From positions 100,412-164,411 of the forward strand of contig NW_006499364.1 in the NCBI RefSeq assembly GCF_000471905.2: a stretch of 64,000 nucleotides of DNA. Reading direction: 5' to 3'. Source of the DNA: Amborella trichopoda (lineage: Eukaryota; Streptophyta; Magnoliopsida; Amborellales; Amborellaceae). Position numbers and translations under genes: made by a program. Positions within the stretch are counted from its first letter, which is position 1; each line of letters begins with the position of its first letter. A model generated the notes under the pieces. It saw nothing but the letters and a program-made list of their open reading frames with translations. It was not told the DNA's origin and made no database searches. Below, piece by piece: positions 1 to 11,183 of the stretch.

Positions 1-529
1 ATATTACAAAATATGTTTTTTTATAAATATGGGAAAAAAATTTCGTTTTAATGTTATATATTTTTGGTGAGCTTGTTTGATTTTTTTTAATGTTATATCT
101 TTTTTTTACAAAAAGTTGTTTTTTTTATGAATATGAGAAAAAAATATTTCTTTCTTGTAAATGTTATATATTTTTGGTGAGCTTGTTGAATTGCTTTTAA
201 TAATGACTTATATATAGTCTAATCTAAGTTTTTTCTATTTTTTTATTTTTTAAAATATTTTAGGGGTTTTTGACCCATTTTTTTTTTAAAAAAAATCTAC
301 TTGACCGGTTAGTCAGGTTAACAGCCCCGGTTAGTCCGGTTCTGGTTTGAACCGCTCCTAGGCTCATGACCGGTTAACCATTCCGGTTCGATTTTGCGAA
401 CACTGGTTCTATCAAAAGAAAATAAAAAGAGGAAATATGGGACTTTCAAGACTATATGTGAAGCGTGCTGTATTTTGAAGAAAAGAAGGGTGACAACTAT
501 TCTAGACAGAGATCAACTCACAAGCTCAA
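1..529. other. AT-rich intron or upstream sequence, no gene seen
   Basis: T-rich sequence with a partly repeated unit (two copies of atgttatatatttttggtgagc at about 50-72 and 160-182). Near 300-410 there is a run of ccggttagtc / accggttaac motifs. No coding signal. Since the gene continues on both sides it is probably intron. Confidence 0.4.
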
Positions 530-1010
530 CACTAGTTTGTTCATATGAGGTTTTTATAAATCCTAGTTGATTTTTGAACTCTCTAAAACCCTAAGAAACG
601 AAGTGTTTCCTACAAAGCTTATCTATTTAAGAATTTTCAGCAACAGCTAAAGGAGTAAAAGTGTGCCATTGGTTAAGGAATCGAGTGTGTGGTGTACCAA
701 GGCCTGTGAGAGTAAATCCAGACATCTTTCAGTAAGTTTTGCCAGTATTTTTAATTAATTTTCAGTATTATTTCTTATTTTCTGTGAATTTTCAAGAACT
801 GTACTTAAAATTATAGGTGGAAGTTTGTTTAAAGCTCCTGGATAATTTCTATTTTTTTTGGCAGTGAAAGTAAAGATCCTAGGTTGTATCTAGGGTATTA
901 TTTTTTATTTACAGCAATATTTAGTGGTCAATGTAAGTGGAATTTATGTCTATTGATTAAAAGAAAAAGATTTTTTTTTTAATTTAATATCTTGAGTTCC
1001 ACATAGCCAC
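530..1010 (+). repeat. Dispersed repeat, copy 1 (retroelement-like, non-coding)
   Basis: Similar along its length to 36185-36690. Shared blocks include ctctctaaaaccct near the start, the stretch around gtgtggtgta, the block gtggaatt-atgt-tattaa and a T-rich end followed by ttccac. The two copies differ by many substitutions and small indels. No coding capacity. It is probably an LTR or untranslated part of a retroelement, but I see no PBS or polypurine tract to fix the type. Confidence 0.6.
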
Positions 1011-1018
1011 TCCCTTCA

Positions 1019-1113
1019 CAGTTAGCTAACACATACACTCCCATTGAAGTGTACAATCCACTATAATTCTTATTTACATGCTCTCATGGGCTTTAAAAGC
1101 CACAAGCCCCAAC
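1019..1113 (+). repeat. Fragment of LTR-like end (…CCCCAACA)
   Basis: The sequence from acactcccattgaagt to gccccaaca matches the ends of the repeats at 32066-32253 (+) and 4935-5127 (minus). All share cactcccat-g-ag, then an AT-rich stretch, then catgctc...gccacaa-ccccaaca. The CCCCAACA end with TGTTGGGG on the opposite strand looks like an LTR terminus. Confidence 0.5.
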
Positions 1114-1338
1114 ATTTATTTGAATGAAGGATGCTTGACGGTCTTCAAAAAATGTTCGAACATCATTGCTTTGGAATTTCTTGGCATATGATACAATCAT
1201 AAGTCTAGAATGACATAAAATAGGATGCCTTTTTTGTTCAAGCGTTTTGGTTAAATAGGTATATGATTTGTTTGTATTTACTACTTCCTTTTTTCTATTA
1301 TTTATCTCATAGAATTCACTATTCTGTTTCATCTCCAG

Positions 1339-1401
1339 GCATCTTGAAAGGGGAAATTTTTCTTCAGAACTTGCCAAGCATTATTACTGCCCATGTCCTT
1401 G
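1339..1401 (+). CDS. m5C methyltransferase, internal exon a (GEIFLQNLPSI segment)
   Basis: An exon of 63 bases between acceptor ctccag|gc and donor cttg|gtatgt. It starts with two bases of a split codon and ends with one. It reads (G)ILKGEIFLQNLPSIITAHVL. This is the segment just before motif I in NSUN proteins (normally ...G.IFLQNLPS...AHVLDPQ.GE.ILDMCAAPGGKT), and the last G completes an Asp codon with the next exon 8.7 kb away. A longer open frame runs through it (1263-1619), but only this part matches the family and has splice sites. Upstream exon(s) for the N-terminus and PUA domain are not in the window. Confidence 0.85.
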
Positions 1402-2859
1402 GTATGTATTGTGTCTCACTTAATGTTGACTTTTACATCTTGATGCCTGGCATATGGCAGATGTTTAATGGAGATTTAAGTTGGTACTTCATAATGAAAT
1501 TTAAGAATTTTCAGCTTAAGATCTTACTGCTTGAGGGCCTTAGCTTTTCCATGTTGAGGATCACTTCCCTTTCTTTAAAGAACTTAGAAATTCAACACTC
1601 TGAATCTCCCTCTGCATAAATATTCCATTGTTTTTTTTTGTTTTCTTTCTATCACATTGCATATTTTTACTATTGAAAGGTAGCAAATGATATCACAAAT
1701 GGTATCACAAAGTGTGTATCATTATCACAAGCTTTCTTGATCAAGTTTACAGAAATGCAGAACACCCTTCTTGTCATGGAAATGACATTGACTCCTGGTA
1801 TAATGTGGTAGAACCTAGTGGAAAGGTCTTAGAGCTAGTAATAACCGAATAAAGGATTCTTTTCTAGTTGCCTCAATGTTCACGTTGAGAGGCAGTTGAA
1901 CATTGCCAAGGGAAAGTCTTGCTGTCCCTTCTATGTTCATTTAATAAATTCCATGTGACATGCATATTGTTGTGTCCGTTTTCCTTTTACAGAGTACAAA
2001 CAGGTTCTTCTTCTTGCTGAAATCTTTAACTTGATTACTTACTATAGAGAGGTGTCTGCAGCAATTTTTATTTGGTTAACCACAATACACGAAGGAACCA
2101 GGATTAGTCATTGAGAAGTGATATGAAAATATGAAACTTTTTTGAAATAAAATATGTTTTTCCTTCTCATTTAAATGTGTTTGTACTGGAATTTCATTAA
2201 AAGAATAATTCGAACAAATGCCAGAAGCACATGGTAAAGAGGCATATAATATCTCACTCTAGCCCCCTTTCCATTGACCCAACTTAGCTAATTTGATGTC
2301 CTCATCATGTTCTAGACCCTTGGTCCAGCTAGTGGGGCCCCTGGTTCCAGGTGTGGCCAGTCTGGTCTGGTTCCATATCACTGCTTTATTATACGAATGC
2401 TATCATAGTGACTAATCCTCTATACTCCCATCATTCTCTCTTGAGGGTCATCCAACACAGACATCTTTCACCCATATCATCAGTATGCTTTGGAAAAACC
2501 TGCAAGTTGGGTAAACTTCCACCTGGATGTCAAGGTAGGGCTAAAATAATTACAAAATAATTCCTCTGTCCTCAATCTAATGCGGGAGCACACAAATGGA
2601 AGAAAGTTTGTGAGACCTGCAATTACTAGGTTTGCAACCAGTTTCCTTACCTTGCAGAGCATATTGTAGTAGAAGGATAGCTTGAGAGCTATGGTCAATG
2701 CAGTAGCTTGTCTTCTGTGTGGACAAGAAACAGTTGTGGGAAGACAATGATGGAGTTGATATTGAATAGTCAATTTTGGTCAACAGTTGCCAATTTAATT
2801 AAAGTTGCAAAGTCTTTGGTGAATATCTTGAGTATTGTAGACTATGATAGTAAGTTGGT
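1402..2859. other. First part of 8.7-kb intron, no gene seen
   Basis: AT-rich sequence with scattered short open frames and no recognisable protein. I see no terminal repeats or tails here. Treated as ordinary intron. Confidence 0.5.
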
Positions 2860-4010
2860 ATGAGTTATATTTATGAACCAATGGATAGGGCAAAGGAGGC
2901 CTTTGGTGCAACTTTTAAGTAGTCCATATACAAGAAATTTTTGTGGATTATTAATTAGAGATGGTATATATAGTTGCATCACTCAATGAATGATATTGCT
3001 TACTAGCTTAACCCTAATGTTTTCTACAATGAGTCAAAAAATTCTGCCTATCCAAAGATGTCTAATGGGTATCAATTCATGATTGAGATGTTATATCTTG
3101 ATCGGCATATGCGAGTGAGGACTGACGAGGAGATGAGTTTGTATTTGAAGGCTCAATGAGATTTTGGGTGAATGGTGGCAGTAAACACTGATGATATGTC
3201 CTCCTAGGTGATTGAATTTATTGCACTTCGATGTTCTAAGTTCCCTTGTTTCATTTGTTTGATTTATAGTTTTATCATATAGTGTCAATAACTTAAACTA
3301 TTATACAAATTAAAGTTTCCCATGTTGATTTCTTTGTTAATCAATTGTATGGGGAGGAGGCTCCTAATCTTCGAAAGTTCAGCATTCGTATCCTCTGCAA
3401 ACTTGTAGCACAAGTAGTTGTGAGAGGAATTGGAGCATGTCTCAACACATCCATTTAGATAGTTGAAGCAGATGGGGCATAAGCGGCTTGATGACGTGGT
3501 TTTCGTGCAAAATGGATTAAAGCGAAGTTAATAACGAGATGATTACCAATTAGAGTAATAGGCTATTGTTTTAGTTGTGGTATAATTGTATTATTCATAT
3601 AATTGTATTATTCATAAAAGTTCTGTGCTTGTGAAATAATGTAAAATGTAGGACATTCAATTGCGCACATGCTTATAACCCATTGATCTAGAGAAGATTT
3701 GCATTAAAGAATGAATCATCGAGAAAGAGCAGCCCATCCTTGAGTGCATTGAAGATATTTTAGATAATTGGATGGAAATATAATCACCTTAAGGAAATTT
3801 TAAGTGCTTGTTTTGTTTTATATTGTGCTTGATTCTAGCTTGCTAGGCTATTATGCAAGTGTGCATATGCTATGGTTTGTTAGTAGTATAAAATCTATCT
3901 CATAGGTGGTGGAGATGGGGATCGAGTGTGTTAAAATAAATGAGATCGCAATGCTGATGATGAAGATGGTAGTAATGAAGTTGATGATGGATGGGGAGAT
4001 TACATATGAC
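2860..4010 (+). pseudogene. hAT transposase C-terminal remnant (DUF659/dimerisation type)
   Basis: In several frames of the + strand there are pieces in the right order for the C-terminal part of a BED/DUF659 hAT transposase: MDRAKEAFGATFK near 2890, FYNESKNSAYPK-like near 3030, a YLDR-M segment near 3090, a YLKAQ segment near 3145, then APNLRKFSIRIL near 3365, followed by a decayed form of the CERNWS region and an acidic tail near 3950. Frames change and stops interrupt, so it is dead. It supplies the region missing from the larger hAT copy at 36692-39886. No terminal repeats were found for this copy. Confidence 0.6.
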
Positions 4011-4342
4011 TTGCATTTACATGCTTTATCATTTATTTAATATGTAAGGCCATGTTTTGTAACTTTAGTTTTTGAGATCATGTTTTACTGTTTGTGACTG
4101 CAAGTATTAGACATATTGTGGGGCTTTGTATGCCCATAGGATTCACTTTACCTACTTAATACCTGATGCAAAAAGGAAAGGTGGAAAATTAAATCCATTA
4201 GTTTCCTAAACCTTAAACAAGTAAAATCTACAAAAATGCAAAAAGAACATGGCTGTAAATGAAGCCAAGAGAAGAACTTTTTTCTTTCATAAAATAAAAT
4301 TCATTCTAATAACATATACCTCCCAAAATTTGATATCCAACC

Positions 4343-4656
4343 CATTGTTTCAAAAAGCGCACCGCCCAGTGCTTGGGCTCCCGTCTGAACCCGCCTAGGC
4401 GGCCGCCCAGGGCCTGCGCCCCACCCAGGGGCGGAACTGCAGTTCCTTGAGGGTATTTTTGGGTCATTTTTTAAATACTAAAGAGGCAAAATTGTGGGTT
4501 TTAGGTTCATTTGAAACCTAAAACCATTGGAGCCTATTTCAGAGAGAGAGAACCCAAAAAAAAAAAATATTTCTACTGGGCCGCTCGGGTTCTAGGCCCC
4601 GCCTAGGCACTGGGTGGCCTGGACTCCCCTACCGCCTAACGCTTTTTGAAACACTG
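4343..4656. mobile_element. hAT non-autonomous element (MITE), 314 bp, with TSD
   Basis: Terminal inverted repeats cattgtttcaaaaagcg and cgctttttgaaacactg, and flanking 8-bp duplications atccaacc (4335-4342) and atccaact (4657-4664), 7 of 8 identical. An 8-bp target duplication is diagnostic for hAT elements. The interior is GC-rich with repeated cctaggcgg motifs unlike the AT-rich surroundings. The ends and motif match the transposase-bearing hAT at 36692-39886, so it is probably mobilised by that family. Confidence 0.85.
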
Positions 4657-4934
4657 ATCCAACTTTTTATAAACCTATGAAATGCTTAAAATTAACTTGA
4701 GATCCAAGTAAATATTTAAGACTCTAAACTACCCTTAAACAATATTAAACTTCCAAAATTACCCTTGTGAACAATAATGTGACCCGTGAATAGTAACATG
4801 AATAGTACTTGTGAACAATAAATAAAATTTATAAAAAAAACCTAGAGTCCCTAGAAGACTTTAAAATCTTAAAACTAAAACTAAAAAATATATATGTTGA
4901 AATTAAATAAAAATAAAAAATAAGAATAATCTTG

Positions 4935-5127
4935 TGTTGGGGTTTTGTGGCCATTTAAAGGCTTTCTGTGAGCATGTACTAAAACATTATAGTGAGATGT
5001 TGTCTCCAGTGGGAGTGTGGTCCACTTTGGAATATGAGGCACTGTTAGTGCCATGACTCCTCTGAGCTTTGATTGGCTTTGGCTCATAGGTAATGTCTAA
5101 AACCCGTAGTCTTGGGCTTTGTGTAAG
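4935..5127 (-). repeat. LTR-like end fragment joined to LINE
   Basis: Read on the minus strand it runs from gcttacacaa, through gactacgggtttt, cactcccactgga and catgctcac, to acaaaaccccaaca. The same series is on the + strand at 32066-32253. It abuts the truncated zinc-finger region of the LINE at 5128, so the LINE tail was replaced by, or interrupted by, this element. Confidence 0.6.
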
Positions 5128-5430
5128 CACAAGCCTCTTTTTTGTAATTGGTCTACTGTGAGAGCTCTTTGAGAGCAGGCAATCCAATTAAAGAACTGAA
5201 TCTTAGGTGGGGCGATGGTGGACCAGACTTTTGACAAGATAGAGCTGAGCTTGAGAGGAAGAGTTGGGGCTGGGTAAGACTTTTGTAGAAAGTAGTTACT
5301 GTAAAGAGGCCTGAGGGGGAGAGGCTCCAAACAATAGTATCTCTCCCGAAAGGTGGGAAAGCCTTGCATAGAGGAGATTTGCCCAGCCAAAGATCTGTCC
5401 AAAATTTGACCTTAAGTCCTTTTCTGGCAT
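5128..5430 (-). pseudogene. LINE ORF2: zf-RVT zinc-knuckle region, truncated
   Basis: Pieces such as KFWTDLWLG, FPPFGRDTIVWSLSPSGLFT and ALTVDQLQKRGLCL match zf-RVT regions of plant LINEs, and the same region in the LINE at 24947-26379 (ALTVDQIPKRGIPLPNRC). It stops before the Cys/His cluster where the LTR-like fragment begins. Confidence 0.8.
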
Positions 5431-6120
5431 GGTGATATGCCTTCTCCCAGTCTATTTTAAAGATTAATCCTGGTTTCTTAGCTAAATGCCTTGAGTGGAG
5501 GCACTCATTGGCCACTAGGACCCCATTCAGAATCTGTCTATCTTGTATGAAAGCAGATTGAGAAGGAGAGATCACTGTAGGGAGGACTAGTTGAAGTCTA
5601 GAGGCAAGGACCTTAGTTAGAATTTTGTAGGTCGAATTCAGGAGGCTAATAGGTCGAAAGTCCTTGATTTCCTCTGTCCCTTTGACTTTGAGTATCAGGG
5701 CAATGAAGGTGGCATGAATGGCTTTATGGATGATTTCCTTTGGAAGAATTCCTCGAAGAAATCCAAGAAGTCAGAATGAAAAGTGCTCCAGAAGGTGTTG
5801 AAGGGTGCGATCGGGAATCCATCTGGGTTTGGGGCGTTATCTATGGTGAGGGCTTTGTTTGCTTGTAAGATTTCAACCTCAGTGAAAGGTTGCTCTATCC
5901 AAGCAGCTAAGTCCTTAGGGAAGAGCAAGAAGTCAAGGTCAGCCATTGTTGGCCTCGGGTCAGCATTGGCGGTGTATAGAGTTCGAAAGAACTCTATAAT
6001 GGCCTGTTTAATTTGTGCTGGTTGGGCCAAAAAGTTGTTAACTTCGAGCGCCGAGATGGTGTTGTCCCTTCTACGACAATTAGCTATACGGGTGGAAAAC
6101 GTTGTGTTTAGGTCTCCCAC
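5431..6120 (-). pseudogene. LINE ORF2: RT N-terminal part, catalytic core deleted
   Basis: Contains a PNPDGFP-like motif at about 5830, then FRPISLLNSTYKILTKVLA, then SQSAFIQDRQILNGVLVANE, and ends in FKIDWEKAYHH, which is RT motif A. Directly after YHH the frame jumps to the zinc-knuckle region, so the YADD active site and thumb are absent. A stop or frameshift near 5695 separates the two halves. Confidence 0.85.
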
Positions 6121-6131
6121 TTTTAATCACT

Positions 6132-7188
6132 TTACTCTTGATCTTTGGAACCAGTAGATCTCTTCTTTCTTGAGGGTGGACAGGTAGTCAAGTTTGGTTT
6201 GGGTTCTGAGGTTAAGTTCCAAGGTGTCAGGGCTTTGGATTCTTCTAAGTGGTCTAAACGTTGGATAGTGTCCAGAAGGAGTGATTTGGTTTGGGAGTAA
6301 TTGCCAGGTAGAGCTTTACTCCAGGTATTGAGAGAGGCTTTGAGGAGCTGAATTTTAGTCTGAAGGCTGTAACCTACTCTACCCCTAACCTGAGGTGAGA
6401 AGGAAGCCCACCAGGTAGGTATCAGAGTAAGAAAGGACGCCTCTTCTAGCCAAGCTAGTTCAAACTTGAAGGGTGTAGGCCCTCTGTGTACAACGTTGGT
6501 ATCCAGAAGAATGGGACAGTGGTCAGAAGTAGGTTTGGGTAAGACCAAAGCGAGGGATCCCGAGAAAGATTCCTCCCAGTTAGTAAAGAAGGGAAATCGG
6601 TTCAGTTTAGAAAGGGAGGGATTAGGAGAATGGTTTGACCAAGTGAAACGGCTGCCTTGAAGAGGAATATCGATGAGTTCATTGCTGGTTATGAAATCAG
6701 CGAAGTTCCTCATGTCCTGGGATATGGAGGTAGAGGAGTTTCGCTCATAGGACCATCTTGTAACGTTGAAGTCTCCTCCCAAACACCGCGAAGGGTGTGG
6801 GAGAGCTGCAACATGATCCAGGTCAGACCATGTGTCTGAGCGAGGATGAGTTAGGCCTATAGACTGCCGTGAATTTCCATTGAGAACCATCAGGGATGCT
6901 AGATAGGAGAATGGTCATAGAGTAATTCCCTAAATGTGAGGAGATTAGGGTGTGTTCCGACGGATTCCAGATGACCCAGATACCTCCTGAAGCTCCATTA
7001 GCCGGTAGAGCGACCCACTGGGTAGGCTTTTTGCCCCAAATTTGGCGGATGAGCTGCAAAGTAGGCTCTGGTTGTTTGGTTTTGATGAGGGCTAGGGGAG
7101 TGGGGGAGTGTTTGAGAGAAAGGTCTTTGACAACGTTCTTTTTGGACTGTTGACCCAGTCCCCTAATATTCCATGTGACAATCTTCAT
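6132..7188 (-). pseudogene. LINE ORF2: apurinic-like endonuclease domain
   Basis: Starts at the typical ATG with MKIVTWNIRGLG. Later pieces: IRQIWGKKPTQWVALPA, SGGIWVIWNP, CLGGDFNVTRWSYERNS (metal and substrate binding), FTWSN, and TSDHCPI (catalytic His and Asp). The frame shifts once, near 6830-6890. The domain nicks target DNA for target-primed reverse transcription. Broken here. Confidence 0.85.
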
Positions 7189-7432
7189 GGAATAACAAGG
7201 GGAAGGGGGGAGGAGGCCAACCTGGAAGACCTCATGGGGAAAAAAATAAGGGGGACATAAGGGGTGTACCGGATAGGCTTGTCCTGGAAAGAGGGAGAAG
7301 AGAAAAGACTGAGTAGTTCTCTTTTTCCTTTTGGTCTTACCTTGATCCTGCTTTGCGCATCTGCGGTAAGGAACTTGTGAGCCGATCCTTCTGATCCGTC
7401 CTGGTGGAAGCCCATGATTCGATACATTTCCT

Positions 7433-9830
7433 TCATTTTTTTGTCAATGTTAATGTCTCTTTCTCTGTCTGCCTTCCCCTCCCCAGGGCGGAGGGGGGGT
7501 GAGGGGGAGGGGGGGGGCTATGCTGACTAAGTCCTTTTGGAAGATCTTCACCTGGAGACATTTGCACTTCAGGGCTGATAGGGGGGTAGAGATTAGAGGG
7601 TAAAGGGGGGAGGGGCTCAGGAGGTGACTCAGGCACAGAGAGAGGCTCAGGCACAGGAATAGGGGTGGAAGATGGAGGTTCCCGACTGGAGGGAGGGTGG
7701 GGAGGTGGTTGGGCAACTGGAGACAGATCCAGAGAATAGGTGGGCTCTAGGTATGGGGAACAGGGGTAAAAGGGCCAACTGTGGGCTTGGGGGTTCACTA
7801 GGTGCTGAAGTAAGGGGGGAGACGAAAGGGAAGAGGGGAAATAGGTAAGGTAGTGAAAAGTCTGAACAGAGGAGAGGGTAGGGACAAGAGCAGGTTGGGA
7901 AGAGGGCCAGGTAAAATGGAGAGAGTTAACCCTGGTGAAGCTAACCAGGTGAGAGGTGTAGGAAAGATAGGGAGCCAACATAGAGGAGATAAAGTTAGTA
8001 TCCGGGGGTAGAGGTCCCAGGTCTGGGTGGTAACAATGCCTTGGGAGAGGAGGATTTGTCCATAAAGAGGAGGTGTAGAAGGTCAGAAGGCTCCACAGGG
8101 CTAAGAGAAGGTGCGAGGATGTCAAAGAGGCTAAAAGGGTGGTAGGTAATGGAGAGCGGAGGGAGGAAGGGTGGCGGAACCAGGGGGGAAGGAGAAGGGG
8201 AAGGCAGAGGCGGCGCAGAGCACTTCTCTGCTGGCTCAAGTAGGGGGACAAGGTGGCAGGAGTCTTCGGGTTCCAAGTTGAAGGGGCCAGAAAACAGAGA
8301 AGGGGTAGGTGGGGGAGCGAAGGAAGAGAGGGAAGAAGGGGAGGACATATCGCCAGAGGGGGGGATGGAGAAGGCGGCTCTAGTGACTGATGGGCTGCGG
8401 GGTTGCATAAGGAGGACGAGTGGCAAGGAGCAGCAGCCGAGGGAGGAGAAGTCGGCGACAGGTGACCGAAGAGGGAGAGGAAAAGGCGTGGGGGACAGGT
8501 GGGCTGCAAAAGTCGGCTCCGTGCAGATGTCATCATGCAGTGTCGGTGGGTGGGTTAGAGCCGTAGGCGACACGTGAACCGGGGAGGGGGAGGGAGGCGA
8601 TAAGTGTACAGAGGTTGACGACACGTGAGAGGGGTAATTTCGAGAAGGATAGGCCCGGGTCCTTTGGTGGGCCTGAAGGGAGAGAGAGAGGAAGCAGTTC
8701 ACTCCGGGCGTCCTTTCTGGGTCGACGGGGAAGAGGAGGAGAAGCAACAGCGGACGGGCCAGTGACATCACTAGGCATGACAGGAGGAAACGGCGGGGCC
8801 GACAACGGATGGGGCTGGAGGTCATAGTGGCGGATGTTGGTGGCAGATGGATCTGGAGGCTGTCGTCGCCTTAGAGACCAGAGTCCAAGAAGCAGACTCT
8901 TCGTCCTGGAATTTAGCGGGGGAGGCTTGGTGAAGGAAGTACGGGGAGGGAGGGGAGGCCTGAGGCCAAGAAGTCGAGATTGGAAAGTAGAGGCCGTCTA
9001 CTTCAATCCGCAAGGTTTTGGGGATAAGACTGGGGTCCAAGACTTCCACAAGGACTCGTATTGAACTCAGGGGAAGGGTTTCAATCAAAATCCAGTGGAT
9101 CGAGATGAGAGAACCACAAGCACTTGCTAGACGTCGGAAAGTTTCAGGGCTTCACGTTAGGAGAGGGATGCGGTTGAAAGTTATTCACACCCTTTGTTTC
9201 TTGATTGACCCCTCAGTGGGCGACCAGGCCCAAAGGAGGCATTGGGCCCCATGGAAGGTGAAGGTATTGGAATCCTTCAGAGCGAGTTGGGCACTATTCA
9301 AAGAGGGGAAGGAGAAGAGGATATCACATTTTGCTAGGCCACTGCAGGTAATGTTGGGTTCTCCCTAGTGTTTTTGTGCGGCCCTTTCAATCCCTCTAAT
9401 ATTATGGTGCACAGGCTGGAAAGAACCGATTAGAGACGCGAGGAGCTTGGGCTTTGAATACGTAGTCTCTTCGGGAGAGATGGAGATGCAGAAAGGGAGA
9501 AAAGGAGACCTTTCGGCAGGACGAGGTTTCCATTGCCGTTGCTGTAGCAGAGGGGGGTTGCGGGGGACAGTAACCGACTTAGTGGAGGCTACTACCTGAG
9601 AGAAGGAGGGCTTATGAGAAGGATGAGAGGGGAGGTGGGTGGTAGAAAGCGAGGATCTGAGTGGAGGAGGGAGAAATGGAGAGGACGGGAGGGTTTTGGG
9701 GTAGAGATTGTAGATGTTGTTTTAACATTTGGGACGGTGTGGGGGAAGAGGAGGGCGAGTCATTGACTAAGACGTTGGTGGGTGACCTGATTTTCCAAGT
9801 TCATTCCATACATGCTCGTGTCAAATGGGC
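7433..9830 (-). pseudogene. LINE ORF1 (gag-like) remnant with long Pro/Ser-rich tail
   Basis: Near 9088-8960 the minus strand encodes LPLSSIRVLVEVLDPSLI then PKTLRIEVDGLYFPI, which resembles the end of the plant LINE DUF4283-type gag domain (RV-VEVD-S-PLP-SIRVEVDG). Upstream of it the frame is full of stops. Downstream (8825-7433) comes a proline- and serine-rich, low-complexity stretch in shifting frames, C-rich on this strand. Such tails are common between gag zinc finger and ORF2 in plant LINEs. It lies directly before ORF2, which supports ORF1 identity. Not functional. Confidence 0.6.
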
Positions 9831-10114
9831 TGGTAAACTAATTTTGTTGTTCTATTAATTTGAACAGACACTTGGAGTGGATTCTATTTGTTAATAGTGC
9901 TTCTTAGATATTGACTGCTAGAAGTTCTGCATGGCTGTTAGTTTGGTTTTCTTTAGTCTGTCTTCCTTTAGTAGAAGTACTTTCCTTCATTATACCCTCT
10001 TGAGAAGTTCCCCAAATATTGCTTTATTTGAAATTCATTTGTTTCAAAAGTTTTTTTTGCTCGCCTCTAGCTGTCAATATCGACGTTTGGGTTTTTAATT
10101 GTCTTCTGTTCCAG
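9831..10114. other. Intron end before exon b
   Basis: AT-rich; ends in a T-rich tract and cttctgttccag acceptor. Nothing else seen. Confidence 0.6.
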
Positions 10115-10236
10115 ATCCTCAAGAAGGAGAACTTATATTGGATATGTGTGCCGCTCCCGGTGGTAAAACAACAGCAATTGCAATCTTGATGAAGGATATG
10201 GGTGAAGTTGTGGCATGCGATAGATCTCACAACAAG
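10115..10236 (+). CDS. m5C methyltransferase, exon b with SAM-binding motif I
   Basis: An exon of 122 bases after the polypyrimidine acceptor cttctgttccag and before donor aag|gtattc. With the G from the previous exon it reads DPQEGELILDMCAAPGGK, then TTAIAILMKDMGEVVACDRSHNK. LDMCAAPGGKT is motif I of the Rossmann fold, the SAM-binding loop typical of NOP2/Sun proteins. The Asp in CDRSHNK is the motif II acidic residue that binds the SAM ribose. It ends in phase 0. No stop or frameshift, in contrast to the broken transposons on both sides. Confidence 0.95.
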
Positions 10237-11183
10237 GTATTCATGTGGTATCAATCATTTATATTATAAAAGCAACTCTACAGAGTCCATTATCAATACT
10301 TGTTTAAAACATATTAACTTCTGGACTTGCCTATTGTTAAATCCTCATGTATGGTGGACAATGTCTCATTTTATCTCCTATTGGGTGTGCTTTAGAGTCA
10401 CGATTTATGTTAAGAACCTTTATTTCAGCATTTATAGCTTCTTCAAGGTGTCTGCTTTCTGAATAGGATACCGAGCATCTTGTATGTGCTCCAAAAATTG
10501 GGAAATATGATATGAGTCACGATGGTGTATGGTATCTGATGTGTTTGTCATAGATGAACTAATCTCTTTAGCCCTTCCATCTGCAACCAACTTCTCAACA
10601 TCTAGGTGGGGTTACATATTTGAGAATTACTTGTATTTAAATTCAAATTTCAAAGACATAAGGAACTTTCAAGAAACATTTCTTATACTTTTGAAAGTCG
10701 GAAAAATCATCATCGAGATTCTCTTGGACCAATGTCTCTGATTTCACATGGTCCAACTCTCAATCCCAAAATAGTCTCTTGCATTCAATGAACAAAAATT
10801 CGGTCGCCTGCCCATGCGGTCCATTTGACCAGTCAAACCTCATGGGCCGGGGCGGGCGCATATGCATGTAACTAGGTGCCTACCTAAGCGCCTCTCCTAG
10901 GCAGTCTCCTTGGAAAAAAATGAAAAGAAACAATGAGAGGAAAAAAAGAGGTTTTTAAAGAGAGGAAAAGTGAAGGGGCGACTCATCTTTTAATAATTCA
11001 ATGGTTAATAAGAGTAGGGTAATTGGAGCATGAGCTTATGTTTAAGATGGAGACGACTACTCATTGAATGGTTCAAATAGGACAGCTCATCCCAATCTCA
11101 CCTTGCTCTTTTCTCTCTCTACGTGTAACTCCCTCTCTCTCTTTACACTTAACAAGTATTCCAATAATTTAATGCATCATATG
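10237..11183. other. Intron, with possible GC-rich hAT fragment at about 10800-10915
   Basis: Mostly AT-rich with no gene. At 10800-10915 a short GC-rich patch (gccgggg, ctaagcgcctctcctaggcag) resembles the interior of the hAT derivatives, but I could not find paired terminal repeats. Confidence 0.35.

Larger units (their letters stand above)
5128..9830 (-). mobile_element. Degenerate L1-like LINE (plant LINE), no 3' end
   Basis: Minus-strand order is ORF1 remnant (about 9830-7433), then ORF2 endonuclease (7188-6132), RT N-terminal part (6120 to about 5431), and zinc-knuckle zf-RVT region (about 5430-5128). This is the standard plant L1 order. The RT catalytic core is deleted and there are frameshifts. 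The 3' end with poly(A) is missing because an LTR-like fragment follows. Its 5' limit is only approximate. Confidence 0.85.

Noticed and set aside
1263..1619. 118-codon open frame around exon a
   Set aside because: Only 1339-1401 matches the methyltransferase family and has splice sites; the rest reads as intron.
7433..8577. Proline-rich protein or extensin-like gene, and Gly/Arg-rich frame on the opposite strand
   Set aside because: It lies between the gag-like part and ORF2 of a LINE, changes frame, and has no signal peptide or extensin motif; better explained as LINE ORF1 tail.
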